The notes: a model not told the origin generated them from the sequence alone. 64,000 nucleotides of DNA from Thauera sp. K11 (GCF_002354895.1 NZ_CP023439.1:2232001-2296000); one strand, 5' to 3'; counted from the stretch's first letter, positions 10,650-20,480 are shown. Made by a program: numbers and translations.

Positions 10650-10979
10650 ATGCAAAACGCTGAATCCGTTCATTACGCCTTCATGGCGATTGCCATTGCG
10701 CTGGAAGTGACGGCCAATATCTTCATCAAATATTCGGACGGCTTCCGCAAGCGTCTGATCGGCTCGCTGGGAATTTTCTGCATCCTGGCGTCGTTCACCG
10801 CCTTGTCCCAGGCCGTCAAGGGCATCGACCTGTCGATCGCCTACGCGCTATGGGGCGGCACGGGCATTCTGCTGACCGCGGTGGCCGGGCTCATGCTGTT
10901 CAGGCAGAAGCTCACTCCGCTCGGCTGGGCCGGAATCGTTTCCATCGTGCTGGGCATGTCGATTCTCAAGCTGGCGTGA
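10650..10979 (+). CDS. mdtI: Spermidine exporter subunit, SMR family
   Basis: This 109-residue protein has exactly the length of E. coli MdtI and shares its diagnostic run SQAVKGIDLSIAYALWGG, the helix-1 glutamate (Glu19, ALEVTANIF) and the SDGFRKR loop. It should form the heterodimeric inner-membrane spermidine/H+ antiporter with the upstream MdtJ, the stop and start being three bases apart. Together with the downstream acetyltransferase it makes a polyamine detoxification set. Confidence 0.92.
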   Translation: MQNAESVHYAFMAIAIALEVTANIFIKYSDGFRKRLIGSLGIFCILASFTALSQAVKGIDLSIAYALWGGTGILLTAVAGLMLFRQKLTPLGWAGIVSIVLGMSILKLA

Positions 10980-11098
10980 TGGCTGCAAACGGCATGGATC
11001 CCGCTATCCATTTTCTGCGAGAAAACCAAGTATCCGATCGTGCCGGCGCGCGAAGTGGCGCGCGGCCTGACGGCGTGCAACACCGATGAGAAGTCATC

Positions 11099-11614
11099 AT
11101 GGCTACGGAAACCGGCATCAAACTTCGCCCGCTGGAACGGGACGACCTGCACTTCGTGCATCAACTGGACAACAACGCGCTCGTCATGCGCTACTGGTTC
11201 GAGGAGCCTTACGAGACCTTGACCGAGCTGACCATCCTCTATGACGAGAATATCCACGACCAGCGCGAGCGCCGCTTCGTGGTGGAAGCCGATGGCGTCA
11301 AAGCCGGATTGGTCGAACTGGTCGAGATCGACCACATTCACCGTCGCGGGGAGTTCCAGATCATCGTCGCGCCCGAGCACCAGGGCAAGGGCATTGCGTC
11401 GCGGGCAACGCGACTGGCGATGGAGTACGGGTTCAGCGTCCTCAACCTGTACAAGCTCTGCCTGATCGTCGACAAGGAAAACCACAAGGCCCTGCATATC
11501 TACGAGAAGCAGGGTTTCCAGATCGAGGCCGAACTCAGGCATGAGTTCTTCATCAACGGCCAGTACCGCGACGTGATCCGGATGTGCATCTTCCAGCACG
11601 AATACCTGGCCTGA
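11099..11614 (+). CDS. speG: Spermidine N1-acetyltransferase
   Basis: SpeG acetylates spermidine and spermine with acetyl-CoA, relieving polyamine toxicity in the cytoplasm. The 171-residue GNAT protein is strikingly similar to the enterobacterial enzyme: [30 protein letters not shown] and [20 protein letters not shown]. The acetyl-CoA loop is seen as QGKGIAS. It lies 119 bp after mdtI on the same strand; the gap could hold a separate promoter, though a common regulon is likely. High similarity to enteric proteins raises the possibility of horizontal transfer of the locus. Confidence 0.95.
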   Translation: MATETGIKLRPLERDDLHFVHQLDNNALVMRYWFEEPYETLTELTILYDENIHDQRERRFVVEADGVKAGLVELVEIDHIHRRGEFQIIVAPEHQGKGIASRATRLAMEYGFSVLNLYKLCLIVDKENHKALHIYEKQGFQIEAELRHEFFINGQYRDVIRMCIFQHEYLA

Positions 11615-11812
11615 CTGCGGCCCTTCATCCGGCCAGAATGGGGATGAGGTTGCGGTCCATCAGCCATTTCGTATGCAGGCTATAAGCGTCGCCCCCTCTT
11701 TCCCCGGCGCCCCGCTTCTACACTTGGCCGCGAGGCTGCACCCGGGTATCGACGGACGTATCGGACCGGCGGCGGCCGCCTGAACGAGACGTCGCCCCGA
11801 GGAGTGGAAAGC

Positions 11813-12286
11813 ATGAGCTACGAAATCAAGTCGATCCTGTACGCCTCCGATCTGACCCCGCGCTCGCCCGCCGTATTCCTGCATGCGGTCGGGCTGGCCA
11901 GGAAGTTCGGCGCCAAGCTGCATGCGGTGACCGTCACCCTGCCGTCCACCGGCCTGCCCTACGAGGAGTTCATCAGCGAAGAGAAGATGGACGAGATCAA
12001 GCTGGCCGGGCACAAGAAGGCGGAGGCGCTGCTGCGCCAGCGCATCGAGGTGTTCGCCGAGACCCATCCGGACCTCGACGTGATGGGCGTGCTGGCCAGC
12101 GTGCGCGCGCTCGAGGGCGAGCCGTCGCGCCGCATCCTCGACGTCGCCAAGCACGTGCTCGCCGACGTCATCGTCATGGGCTCGCGCGGCCACAGCACGC
12201 TGGGCGAACTGCTGCTGGGCTCGATCGCCCACAAGGTCACGATGAAGGCCGACATCCCGGTGATGCTGGTGCCGATCGATCGCTGA
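11813..12286 (+). CDS. Universal stress protein, UspA family
   Basis: This 157-residue single-domain Usp has the ATP-binding signature GSRGHSTLGELLLGSIAHKV near the C-terminus and ILYASDLTPRS at the N-terminus, and ends PVMLVPIDR. Such proteins bind ATP or similar ligands and support survival under stress; the specific role is unknown. I start at ATG 11813, with GAGGAG eight bases upstream; a GTG three codons earlier is possible. It is preceded by about 190 bp of non-coding sequence and probably forms a single-gene unit. Confidence 0.88.
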   Translation: MSYEIKSILYASDLTPRSPAVFLHAVGLARKFGAKLHAVTVTLPSTGLPYEEFISEEKMDEIKLAGHKKAEALLRQRIEVFAETHPDLDVMGVLASVRALEGEPSRRILDVAKHVLADVIVMGSRGHSTLGELLLGSIAHKVTMKADIPVMLVPIDR

Positions 12287-12343
12287 GCGCTCCATCCGCC
12301 GGGCGGGCGGCGAGGCCCTCGCCCGTTCCCTGCGCCGGGCCGC

Positions 12344-13303
12344 TCACGCCGGCTTCGCTGCGGCCTGCAGCGGCTGGGTGACGATGCGGCGGCCACACTC
12401 CGACAGCATCCGCCGCAGCCAGCGGTGGCCGGGGGACTGGTGGTTGCGTTCGTGCCAGAGCTGGTAGAAGCGCATCGGCGGAAACGCGATCGGCGACGGA
12501 ATGATCGCCAGCGGCAGCAGGTCGGCGTAGAACTGCGCGAAATGGCGCGTCGTGGTGAATACCAGATCGGTGTTCTGCAGCAGGTAGGGGGCGGCGGTGA
12601 AGGACTGCACCACCACCCGCTCGTCGCGGTTGATGCGCATGGAGGCGAGCACGCCGTCGATCACCCCGCGCTGGCTGATCGAGTACGGCATGGGGACGAC
12701 ATGCACCGCGCGCTGGAAGTCGGTCAGGCTCATGCCCTTGCGCGCGGCCGGGTGGGTGGCCGCGACGAGGCAGACGATCTCGTCTTCCAGCAGCATCGAC
12801 AGGTGCATGCGATGCGGCGGCTCCGGCCAGTTGCCGATCACCACGTCGAGATCCCCTTCGGCCAGCGAGCGCTCGAAATCGAAGTTCGGCCCCAGCGAAT
12901 GCAGGGTCAGCCTGGCGTGCGGCGCTTCGCGGCGGAAGCGCTCCGCCACCGCGGCGACGAACACCGGCGCGAGGTAGTCCGGCGAGCCGATGCGGAATTC
13001 GTGCCGCGTGCTTTGCGGTTCGAACGATTCCGGCGCATCGGTCATGCGGTCGATCTCGGCCAGCGCCCCCTTGGCATGCGACAGCAGCGCCAGCGCGCGT
13101 TCGGTGGGGACCATGCCGCCCTTCTCGCGCACCAGCAGCGGGTCGCCCAGGATTTCGCGCAGCCGCTTGAGCGCGGCGCTGATGGCCGGTTGCGACTGGT
13201 TCAGCCGCAGCGCGGTGCGCGACACGCTGCGCTCGGTGATCAGCAGCACGAAGACGCGCAGCAGGTAGGTATCCAGCGGATCGTCGATGCGTCTCGCGGT
13301 CAT
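12344..13303 (-). CDS. LysR-family regulator, divergent from urate catabolic genes
   Basis: The 319-residue protein has an N-terminal winged helix (YLLRVFVLLITERSVSRTALRLNQSQPAISAALKRLREIL), then a substrate-binding domain of the NodD/PcpR-like branch. ATG 13303 is chosen because GAGGAG stands upstream. It is transcribed away from uraH-puuD-uraD-puuE-alc-allA across a 212-bp A+T-rich region with inverted repeats, so it probably regulates the urate operon. The ligand may be urate or a downstream intermediate; this is inference from position. Confidence 0.88.
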   Translation of the reverse strand: MTARRIDDPLDTYLLRVFVLLITERSVSRTALRLNQSQPAISAALKRLREILGDPLLVREKGGMVPTERALALLSHAKGALAEIDRMTDAPESFEPQSTRHEFRIGSPDYLAPVFVAAVAERFRREAPHARLTLHSLGPNFDFERSLAEGDLDVVIGNWPEPPHRMHLSMLLEDEIVCLVAATHPAARKGMSLTDFQRAVHVVPMPYSISQRGVIDGVLASMRINRDERVVVQSFTAAPYLLQNTDLVFTTTRHFAQFYADLLPLAIIPSPIAFPPMRFYQLWHERNHQSPGHRWLRRMLSECGRRIVTQPLQAAAKPA

Positions 13304-13401
13304 TTTCCGTCTCCTCTTCCCGTCGTTCCCGTCATGGCGCGTGCGGGCCGCTCCGGCCTGCCTGCGCAGCACGCAGTGTCTGCCCCGGGCGGCTCTTCAA
13401 A

Positions 13402-13417
13402 ATATGAAATTGCATAT
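13402..13417. promoter_or_regulatory. Candidate LysR operator in the uraH divergent promoter
   Basis: ATATG-N6-CATAT is an inverted repeat in an A+T-rich stretch (about 13398-13446) between the divergent LysR and uraH genes, where the surrounding DNA is very G+C-rich. A further TTTTCATA is found at 13440. Spacing and location fit a LysR-type site; no experimental support. Confidence 0.4.
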
Positions 13418-13515
13418 ATTACTTATAAAACCATATCCATTTTCATAACACGCCGCAGGCTTACACTGCGCCTCGCATGATCCCGCACACCCGGATACGA
13501 CAAGGAGACAGCAGC

Positions 13516-13866
13516 ATGGGACGCCTCACCACCCACGTACTCGACACCGCCAGGGGCACGCCCGGCGCCGGCATCGCAGTGACGGTGTATCGCCTGGACG
13601 GCGGGCGCCGTGAAGTCGCCCGCGCCGTGACCAACCATGACGGACGCTGCGACGGGCCGCTGCTCGAGGGCGCCGCGCTGGAAGCCGGCAGGTACGAGAT
13701 CCTCTTCGCCGCCGGCGACTATTTCCGCGCCCAGGGACAGGCGCTGCCCGAGCCGCCGTTCGTCGATGAGGTCGCGCTGCGCTTCGGCATCGCCGATGCC
13801 GGCCAGCACTACCACGTCCCGCTGCTGGTGTCGCCGTGGAGCTATTCCACCTACCGCGGCAGTTGA
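13516..13866 (+). CDS. uraH: 5-hydroxyisourate hydrolase (transthyretin-like)
   Basis: UraH hydrolyses 5-hydroxyisourate, the direct product of urate oxidation, to OHCU. The 116-residue protein has the family length, the N-terminal THVLDTARGTPG with catalytic His7, the YHVPLLVSPWSYSTYRGS end with the defining C-terminal YRGS, and no extra domain. ATG 13516 has AAGGAG upstream. It is the first gene of the urate operon and is followed 27 bp later by the urate oxidase gene, matching the order of the reactions. Confidence 0.96.
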   Translation: MGRLTTHVLDTARGTPGAGIAVTVYRLDGGRREVARAVTNHDGRCDGPLLEGAALEAGRYEILFAAGDYFRAQGQALPEPPFVDEVALRFGIADAGQHYHVPLLVSPWSYSTYRGS

Positions 13867-13893
13867 GCCCGGTCCGGATAGCGAGACGAGAAC

Positions 13894-15087
13894 ATGGAAA
13901 CCTATCTGCTCGACTGGGCCAACCTGCTGGTCCGCTGGCTGCACCTGATCACGGGCATCGCCTGGATCGGCGCGTCCTTCTACTTCGTGATGCTGGACAA
14001 CTCGCTGAAGCCGCCGAAGAAGCCGGAAGACGCGGCGCGCGGCGCGTTCGGCGAACTGTGGGCGGTGCATGGCGGCGGTTTCTACCACAGCCAGAAATAC
14101 CTCACCGGCCCGAAGGGCGAACCGCTCGCCCAGGACCTGCACTGGTCGAAGTGGGAGGCCTACACCACCTGGCTGTCCGGCATGGGCATGCTGGCCCTCA
14201 TCTACTGGATCGGCGCCTCGAGCTATCTGATCGACGGCAGCGTGATGGCGCTGTCGCCGGCCGCCGCCGTCGGCATCTCGATCGCCTTCCTGGCCAGCGG
14301 CTGGGTGGTCTACGACATCCTGTGCCGCAACATGATCGGCAGGGACGGCCTGCTCGCGGCGATCGTGTTCGTGTTCGTGATGGCGGCCAACTACCTGCTG
14401 CACCAGGTGTTCTCCGCCCGCGGCGCCTACATCCACGTCGGCGCGATGCTCGGCACGATGATGGCGGCGAACGTCTTCTTCCACATCATCCCCGGCCAGC
14501 GGAGGATGGTCGAGCAGATCCGCAGGGGCGAGGACGTCGATCCGATGCCCGGCATCATCGGCAAGCAGCGCTCGGTGCACAACACCTACTTCACGCTGCC
14601 GGTGCTGTTCATCATGATCAGCAACCACTACCCGATGACCTACGCCAACAAGCAGGGCTGGCTGATCCTGGGCGTGCTGATGCTGGCCGGCGTGCTGATC
14701 CGCCAGTTCTTCGTGCTGCGCCACCGCGGCCAGGTCAAGTGGTGGCTGCCGGCGGGCGGCGTCGCGCTGATCGCCGTGCTGGCCGGCTTCATGGCCCCCA
14801 GGCAGGTGGATGCCGGCGGCGAGAAGGTCAGCTTCGCCACGCTCAGGCACACCATCGACCAGCGCTGCGTCTCTTGCCATGCCGCCCAGCCGAAGCAGGA
14901 AGGCTTCGCCCAGGCGCCCAAGGGCGTGATGCTGGAAACGCCCGGGCAGATCGCCCAGCACGCCGCGAAGATCGCCGAGACGGTCGCCAGCGGCTACATG
15001 CCCCTGGGCAACCTGACCCGGATCACCGACGAGGAGCGCGAGACCATCGCCATCTGGTACGCCCAGGGCGCCCGCGTCAACGACTGA
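13894..15087 (+). CDS. puuD: Membrane urate oxidase with C-terminal cytochrome c domain
   Basis: PuuD oxidises urate to 5-hydroxyisourate in the inner membrane and passes electrons to the respiratory chain instead of making peroxide. The 397-residue protein has about eight membrane helices (residues 10-300) with the family signature WLHLITGIAWIGASFYF and GGGFYHSQKY, then a c-type heme domain with CVSCH at 325-329. Both parts of the known fusion are intact. It replaces a soluble uricase in this pathway. Confidence 0.95.
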   Translation: METYLLDWANLLVRWLHLITGIAWIGASFYFVMLDNSLKPPKKPEDAARGAFGELWAVHGGGFYHSQKYLTGPKGEPLAQDLHWSKWEAYTTWLSGMGMLALIYWIGASSYLIDGSVMALSPAAAVGISIAFLASGWVVYDILCRNMIGRDGLLAAIVFVFVMAANYLLHQVFSARGAYIHVGAMLGTMMAANVFFHIIPGQRRMVEQIRRGEDVDPMPGIIGKQRSVHNTYFTLPVLFIMISNHYPMTYANKQGWLILGVLMLAGVLIRQFFVLRHRGQVKWWLPAGGVALIAVLAGFMAPRQVDAGGEKVSFATLRHTIDQRCVSCHAAQPKQEGFAQAPKGVMLETPGQIAQHAAKIAETVASGYMPLGNLTRITDEERETIAIWYAQGARVND

Positions 15088-15120
15088 AACGCACACGAGA
15101 CCCGGCTGGAAGAGACACCC

Positions 15121-15669
15121 ATGACACAGAACACCGCCACCCCCGACCGCACCGGGGCCGCCCTGGCCGAGCTTTCGCGCCTGCCGCAGGCCGGCTTCGC
15201 CGCCCGCCTCGACGGCATCTTCGAGCATTCGCCCTGGGTTGCCGAGCGCGCCTGGAGTTCGGGGCCGTTCCGCAGCATCGAGGCCCTGCATGCCGCGATG
15301 TGCCTCATCGTCGATACGGCGTGCAAGAACGAGCAGCTCGGCCTGATCTGCGCCCACCCGGAACTCGCCGGCAAGGAGGCCGAACGCGGCAAGCTCACCG
15401 AGGCTTCCACCGGCGAGCAGCGCGGCGCCGGCCTGGACCAGTGCAGCAAGGAAGAACTGCAGCGCCTGCGCCGGCTCAACGAGGACTACCGCGCGCGCTT
15501 CGGCTTTCCCTTCGTGATCGCGGTCAAGGGCCTGACCCGCCATCAGATCATGGATGCGGTCGAGGCGCGCCTGGCCAACGACCGCGATACCGAGTTCAGC
15601 GCCTGCCTGCGCGAGATCGGCAAGATCGCCCGCTTCCGGCTGGATGCGATGTTCGGCGCGCAGGGCTGA
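15121..15669 (+). CDS. uraD: OHCU decarboxylase
   Basis: UraD decarboxylates 2-oxo-4-hydroxy-4-carboxy-5-ureidoimidazoline to (S)-allantoin. The 182-residue protein shows the catalytic histidine region ICAHPELAG, the [10 protein letters not shown] segment, and [15 protein letters not shown] typical of the family. It is a standalone enzyme, not fused to UraH as in some bacteria. The gene sits 33 bp after puuD, within the operon. Confidence 0.95.
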   Translation: MTQNTATPDRTGAALAELSRLPQAGFAARLDGIFEHSPWVAERAWSSGPFRSIEALHAAMCLIVDTACKNEQLGLICAHPELAGKEAERGKLTEASTGEQRGAGLDQCSKEELQRLRRLNEDYRARFGFPFVIAVKGLTRHQIMDAVEARLANDRDTEFSACLREIGKIARFRLDAMFGAQG

Positions 15670-15725
15670 CGGCGGCCCGATACGTCCGCGCCGGATGCGC
15701 GGGATTACTTTCGAGGACTCATCCG

Positions 15726-16658
15726 ATGAACCCGACTCCGTCCTATCCGCGCGACCTGGTGGGCTACGGCCGCAATCCGCCGCACGCCGACTGGCCCGGC
15801 CGCGCCCGCGTCGCGGTGCAGTTCGTGCTCAACTACGAGGAGGGCGGCGAGAACTGCGTGCTGCACGGCGACGCCGGCAGCGAGCAGTTCCTGTCCGAAC
15901 TGTTCAACCCCGCCAGCTACCCCGGCCGCCATCTGTCGATGGAGGGCATCTACGAGTACGGCTCGCGCGTGGGCGTGTGGCGCTTCCTGCGCGAGTTCGA
16001 GCGCCGCGGCCTGCCGATGACCATCTTCGGCGTCTCCATGGCGCTCGAACGCCACCCCGAGGCCACCGCCGCCTTCAAGGAACTCGGCCACGAGATCGCC
16101 TGCCACGGCTGGCGCTGGCTCCACTACCAGGACACGCCCGAAGAGATCGAGCGCGAGCACATGAGGATCGGCATGCAGATCATCGAGCGGCTCACCGGCG
16201 AGCGCCCCCTGGGCTGGTACACCGGCCGCGACTCGCCCAACACCCGGCGCCTGGTGGCCGACCATGGCGGCTTCCTGTACGACTCGGACTACTACGGCGA
16301 CGACCTGCCGTTCTGGACCGAGGTGCAAAAGAGCGACGGCAGCACCGTGCCGCACCTGGTGGTGCCCTACACGCTGGACGCCAACGACATGCGCTTCGCG
16401 CTGCCGCAGGGCTTTTCGCACGGCGACGAGTTCTTCGCGTACCTGCGCGATGCCTTCGACGTGATGTATGCCGAGGGCGAGGAGCGCCCGGCGATGATGA
16501 GCGTCGGCATGCACTGCCGCCTGCTCGGCCGGCCGGGGCGCTTCCGCGCGCTGCAGCGCTTCCTCGACCACATCGGGAAGCACGACCGCGTCTGGGTGTG
16601 CCGGCGCGTCGACATCGCGCGCCACTGGATGGAGCACCACCCGTACGACCCCCGATGA
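15726..16658 (+). CDS. puuE: Allantoinase, PuuE type
   Basis: PuuE hydrolyses allantoin to allantoate and belongs to the polysaccharide-deacetylase fold, unlike the metal-dependent AllB/DAL1 allantoinases. The 310-residue protein begins [18 protein letters not shown] and contains [31 protein letters not shown] and [14 protein letters not shown], all characteristic. ATG 15726 is chosen at the first methionine with homology. It lies 56 bp downstream of uraD and 68 bp upstream of the allantoicase gene. Confidence 0.94.
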   Translation: MNPTPSYPRDLVGYGRNPPHADWPGRARVAVQFVLNYEEGGENCVLHGDAGSEQFLSELFNPASYPGRHLSMEGIYEYGSRVGVWRFLREFERRGLPMTIFGVSMALERHPEATAAFKELGHEIACHGWRWLHYQDTPEEIEREHMRIGMQIIERLTGERPLGWYTGRDSPNTRRLVADHGGFLYDSDYYGDDLPFWTEVQKSDGSTVPHLVVPYTLDANDMRFALPQGFSHGDEFFAYLRDAFDVMYAEGEERPAMMSVGMHCRLLGRPGRFRALQRFLDHIGKHDRVWVCRRVDIARHWMEHHPYDPR

Positions 16659-16726
16659 GCCTGCTGCCGGGGCCGGCCGCGCCGCCCCCGCGCCCGGCCC
16701 GATCCACTGAACCAAAGGAGAATCCC

Positions 16727-17776
16727 ATGGCCAGCCACACTCCCGGCGCCCCCGTGTTCGCCCCGCCCGCCGACCTGCCCGACTGGGCCCTGCGCTCGGT
16801 CGACCTCGCCAACCCCCGCCTGGGCGCACGCGCCCTCTTCGCCTCCGACGACTTCTTCGCCGACGTCGCCCGCATGCTCGACCCCGAACCCGCACAGTTC
16901 GTCCCCGGCAGGTTCGACACCAACGGCAAGTGGATGGACGGCTGGGAGTCCCGCCGCAAGCGCACCGCCGGACATGACTGGGCGCTTGTCAGGCTCGGCG
17001 TCAAGGGCGTCATCCGCGGCTTCGACGTCGATACCAGCCACTTCACCGGCAACTATCCGCCCGCCGTCTCCATCGAGGCCACCGTCTCCGACGCCGACGA
17101 CGTCCAGGCCCTCCAGGCCGCCGCCTGGACCGAGATCCTCCCCGCCACCGCGCTCGGCCCCGACAGCCATCACCTGCTCGAGTGCGCCAGCGACGCCGCC
17201 TGGACCCACCTGCGCGTCAACATCTTCCCCGACGGCGGCATCGCCCGCCTGCGCGTCTATGGCCGCCCCGTCGGCACGCTGGCCGCCCAGGCCGCCGCCG
17301 GCGAACTCGTCGATCTCATCGCCATGGAGAACGGCGGCCGTGCCGTGGCCTGGAACGACGCCAGCTTCGGCTCTGCCGCCTCCGCCCTGCTGCTGCCCGG
17401 CCGCGGCCTGGACATGGGCGACGGCTGGGAGACCCGCCGACGCCGCGAGCCCGGCAACGACTGGTGCGTGATCGAGCTGGGCGCCCCCGGCACCGTCGAC
17501 AGGATCGAAGTCGATACCGCCTTCTTCAAGGGCAACTACCCCGACCGCTGCTCGGTGCAGGCCGCCCATGTCACCGGCGGCACCGACCGCTCCATCACCA
17601 CCCAGTCCATGTTCTGGCAGACCCTGCTGCCCGAGCAGAAGCTCCAGATGGATGCCGTCCACACCTTCACCGGCGAGATCGCCGCGCTCGGGACCCTCAC
17701 CCACATCCGCTTCAACATCTTCCCCGACGGCGGCGTCTCGCGCCTGCGCCTGTGGGGCAAGGTCCAGGCCAGGTAA
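16727..17776 (+). CDS. alc: Allantoicase, copy 1
   Basis: Allantoicase cleaves allantoate to ureidoglycolate and urea. The 349-residue protein has two homologous jelly-roll repeats, seen as [15 protein letters not shown] near residue 170 and [15 protein letters not shown] near residue 340, each preceded by the paired motif [10 protein letters not shown] / [13 protein letters not shown] 16727 follows AAAGGAG. A nearly identical copy begins at 28751; differences are a few residues around 125 (VQALQ versus VETLT) and one D/N change near residue 230. Both copies look functional. Confidence 0.95.
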   Translation: MASHTPGAPVFAPPADLPDWALRSVDLANPRLGARALFASDDFFADVARMLDPEPAQFVPGRFDTNGKWMDGWESRRKRTAGHDWALVRLGVKGVIRGFDVDTSHFTGNYPPAVSIEATVSDADDVQALQAAAWTEILPATALGPDSHHLLECASDAAWTHLRVNIFPDGGIARLRVYGRPVGTLAAQAAAGELVDLIAMENGGRAVAWNDASFGSAASALLLPGRGLDMGDGWETRRRREPGNDWCVIELGAPGTVDRIEVDTAFFKGNYPDRCSVQAAHVTGGTDRSITTQSMFWQTLLPEQKLQMDAVHTFTGEIAALGTLTHIRFNIFPDGGVSRLRLWGKVQAR

Positions 17777-18359
17777 GAGTCCGGCGCGGGCCGCGGCGCA
17801 GCCTTCCGCCGCGGCCCGCGCCGGCACACGCCGCCCAACCGACACGACAGAGCCCGCCATGCCCGCCGACACCTTCCTCCCGCTCGAGGTCCGGCCGCTC
17901 GCCCGCGAGACCTTCGCCCCCTACGGCGAGGTCATCGAGGCCAGCGACGACGCCAGCCACTTCACCATCAACGCCGGCAACACCGAGCGCTACCACGACC
18001 TCGCCCGCATCAAGCCCGGACCCGACGGCCGCGTCATCGTCTCCATCTTCCGCGGACAGCCCCGCGCCCTGCCCTTCACCGTGCAGATGATGGAGCGCCA
18101 CCCGCTCGCTTCCCAGGCGTTCATCCCCCTGTCCGGCAGGCCCTATCTCGTCGTCGTCGCCCCCGCCGGCGCGCCGCCCCGCGCCGAGGCGCTGCGCGTC
18201 TTCCTCGCCCGTGGCGACCAGGGCGTCAACTACGCCACCGGCGTCTGGCACCACCCCCTGCTCGCCCTCGACGGCGTCTGCGACTTCCTCGTCGTCGATC
18301 GATCAGGGCCCGGGCACAACTGCGACGAAATCCTGCTCGAAACGCCCGGCGTGATCGCC
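16727..18359. repeat. 1.63-kb direct repeat (alc-allA), copy 1
   Basis: Positions 16727-18359 match 28751-30386 in the same orientation with roughly 20 scattered substitutions and small indels, most of them synonymous or in the short intergenic spacer. Similarity starts at the ribosome binding site of alc and stops a few codons before the end of allA. The two copies are 12,024 bp apart. Confidence 0.95.
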
Positions 18360-18371
18360 GCAAGCGAGTAG
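17859..18371 (+). CDS. allA: Ureidoglycolate lyase, copy 1
   Basis: AllA splits ureidoglycolate into glyoxylate and urea, the last step of this route. The 170-residue protein has [20 protein letters not shown] at its start, [25 protein letters not shown] in the middle and [16 protein letters not shown], all typical of the AllA cupin family. It lies 82 bp after alc, in the same transcript. Its last five residues differ from copy 2 because the repeat ends there. Confidence 0.94.
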   Translation: MPADTFLPLEVRPLARETFAPYGEVIEASDDASHFTINAGNTERYHDLARIKPGPDGRVIVSIFRGQPRALPFTVQMMERHPLASQAFIPLSGRPYLVVVAPAGAPPRAEALRVFLARGDQGVNYATGVWHHPLLALDGVCDFLVVDRSGPGHNCDEILLETPGVIAASE

Positions 18372-18393
18372 ACGGCGGGCGTCGAAAAGAGCG

Positions 18394-19155
18394 TCAGGGC
18401 TTCAGCCGGTAGCCCGTCCTGAACATCCAGGTGACGATCGCCACGAACAGCGCCAGGAAGAGCAGCGACATGCCCAGGCTGACGCCCACCGCCACGTCGG
18501 CGCTGCCGTAGAAGCTCCAGCGAAAGCCGCTCACCAGGTACACCACCGGATTGAAGAGCGTCACCGTCCGCCACAGCGGCGGCAGCATGTCGATGGAGTA
18601 GAAGCTGCCGCCGAGGAAGGTCAGCGGCGTGATGATGAGCAGCGGCACCAGTTGCAGCTTTTCGAAGTTGTCCGCCCAGATGCCGAGGATGAAGCCGAGC
18701 AGGCTGAAGCTGATCGCGGTCAGCAGCAGAAAGCCCGCCATCCACAGCGGGTGCTCGATGCGCAGCGGCACGAAGGCGCTCGCGGTGGCGAGGATGATGG
18801 CGCTGAGCAGGATGGACTTGGTCGCCGCCGCGCCCACGTAGCTCAGCACGATCTCGAAGTGCGACACCGGCGCCGACAGCAGTTCGTAGATGGTGCGCGA
18901 GAACTTCGGGAAGAAGATGCCGAACGAGGCGTTCGACACGCTCTGCGTGAGCAGGTTGAGCATGACCAGCCCCGGCACGATGAAGGCGCCGTAGCTCACC
19001 CCGTCCACTTCCGGGATGCGCGCGCCGATCGCCGAGCCAAAGACGACGAAATACAGCGAGGTGGTGATCACCGGCGCCAGCACGCTCTGCAGCAGGGTGC
19101 GCCGGGTGCGCGCCATCTCGAAGAAATAGATCGCGCGGACTGCATGCAGATTCAT
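18394..19155 (-). CDS. ABC-2 type transporter permease
   Basis: The 253-residue protein has six predicted membrane helices and the ABC-2 signature in its C-terminal half ([31 protein letters not shown]). It forms the membrane part of an exporter with the ATPase gene upstream, whose TGA overlaps this ATG in an ATGA arrangement (19152-19155). Family members of this close type (YadH-like) export unidentified compounds; no substrate can be named. It converges with allA copy 1. Confidence 0.92.
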   Translation of the reverse strand: MNLHAVRAIYFFEMARTRRTLLQSVLAPVITTSLYFVVFGSAIGARIPEVDGVSYGAFIVPGLVMLNLLTQSVSNASFGIFFPKFSRTIYELLSAPVSHFEIVLSYVGAAATKSILLSAIILATASAFVPLRIEHPLWMAGFLLLTAISFSLLGFILGIWADNFEKLQLVPLLIITPLTFLGGSFYSIDMLPPLWRTVTLFNPVVYLVSGFRWSFYGSADVAVGVSLGMSLLFLALFVAIVTWMFRTGYRLKP

Positions 19156-20102
19156 CGTGCCGCCTCCTCGTCGGGCATGTCGCGTTCGGCCACCAGGCTC
19201 ACGAAGATGTCCTCCAGCGAGCGCTGCGTGGTGTGCAGGTCGGCAAAGCCGATGCCGGCCGCGCCGAGGTCCCGCAGCAGGTCGGCGATGGCGGTGTCTT
19301 CGCTGTCGGCCTCGTAGTGGTACACCAGTTCGGCGCCGCCTTTCTCCAGCGCCAGGCCGTAGCGCGCCAGGAGCGGCGGAATCGCCGCCAGCGGCGCCTG
19401 CAGTTGCAGCGTCAGTTGCTTGCCGCCGAGCTTGCGCATCAGCGCCGCCTTGTCCTCGACCAGGATCAGTTCGCCCTTGCGGATCACGCCGACGCGGTCG
19501 GCCATTTCTTCCGCCTCCTCGATGTAGTGGGTGGTGAGGATGACGGTGACGCCGGTTTCGCGCAGCCGCCGCACCAGTTGCCACATGTCCCGCCGCAGTT
19601 CGACGTCCACGCCCGCGGTGGGCTCGTCGAGGAACAGGACCTGGGGTTCGTGGGACAGCGCCTTGGCGATCAGCACCCTGCGCTTCATGCCGCCCGACAG
19701 CGTCAGCAGCTTGCTGTCCTTCCTGGCCCACAGCGACAGATCCTTCAGCAAGCGTTCGATGTGGGCCGGATGCGGCGGCTTGCCGAACAGGCCGCGGCTG
19801 AAGCTCACGGTGTTCCACACGGTCTCGAACGCATCGGTGGTCAGTTCCTGCGGCACCAGGCCGATCATGGCGCGGGCCGCGCGGTAGTCGCGCACGATGT
19901 CGTGCCCGCCCACCGTCACCCGCCCGCCGCTCGGGTTGACGAGGCCGCAGATGATGCTGATCAGCGTCGTCTTGCCGGCGCCGTTGGGGCCGAGCAGGGC
20001 GAAGATCTCGCCGCTGCGGATGTCCAGGTCCACCCGCTTCAGCGCGGTGAAGCCGGTGGCATAGGTCTTGGAAAGACCGGAGATGGAGATGATGGGCTGC
20101 AT
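19152..20102 (-). CDS. ABC-2 type transporter ATP-binding protein
   Basis: The 316-residue protein contains Walker A ([10 protein letters not shown]), the signature LSGGMKRR, Walker B ([10 protein letters not shown]) and a switch histidine ([12 protein letters not shown]), followed by a C-terminal extension of about 90 residues typical of YadG/CcmA-like exporters. ATG 20102 is chosen because similarity to the family starts at [14 protein letters not shown]; the frame stays open upstream only through repeat DNA. It is co-translated with the permease. The upstream promoter lies against the 98-bp repeats. Confidence 0.93.
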   Translation of the reverse strand: MQPIISISGLSKTYATGFTALKRVDLDIRSGEIFALLGPNGAGKTTLISIICGLVNPSGGRVTVGGHDIVRDYRAARAMIGLVPQELTTDAFETVWNTVSFSRGLFGKPPHPAHIERLLKDLSLWARKDSKLLTLSGGMKRRVLIAKALSHEPQVLFLDEPTAGVDVELRRDMWQLVRRLRETGVTVILTTHYIEEAEEMADRVGVIRKGELILVEDKAALMRKLGGKQLTLQLQAPLAAIPPLLARYGLALEKGGAELVYHYEADSEDTAIADLLRDLGAAGIGFADLHTTQRSLEDIFVSLVAERDMPDEEAAR

Positions 20103-20173
20103 GGCCGGAAGATAGCAGATAGCCGCCGCGCCATCGGGGGCCGCGCCGAGGCGGACTGCGGGGCGAGTGCCCT

Positions 20174-20467
20174 GAATCCGGTGTGGTGGCGGGGGATGTG
20201 TTTCTCGGGCTGCGGAAGTCGGGCTCGCTGGCCGGGGCCTTTGGGGAGTCTCCGCCGGCTCCGTGTCTCTCGAATCCGGTCTGGTGGCGGGGGATGTGTT
20301 TCTCGGGCTGCGGAAGTCGGGCTCGTTGGCCGGGGCCTTTGGGGAGTCTCCGCCGGCTCCGTGTCTCTCGAATCCGGTCTGGTGGCGGGGGATGCGTTCC
20401 GCGGGCTGCGGAACTCGCCCTCGCTGCGCTCGGGGCTCGGACAGTCCTCGCCCGCTCCACGCATCCC
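20174..20467. repeat. 98-bp tandem repeat, two copies leading into a third that is the palindromic element
   Basis: GAATCCGGT recurs at 20174, 20272 and 20370 with an exact 98-bp period. The first two units are nearly identical (variants GTGTGG/GTCTGG and CTCGCTGG/CTCGTTGG). They share the left arm but not the right arm of the palindromic element. The third unit diverges after the left arm into the complete element. Confidence 0.88.
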
Positions 20468-20480
20468 CCGCCACCAGACC
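20376..20480. repeat. Dispersed palindromic element, copy 3
   Basis: The 22-bp arms 20376-20397 and 20459-20480 are perfect inverted repeats. Compared with copy 1, a C-to-T change in the left arm (GGCGGC to GGTGGC) is matched by a G-to-A change in the right arm, so pairing is preserved. The interior is otherwise the same as in copies 1 and 2. Confidence 0.88.
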
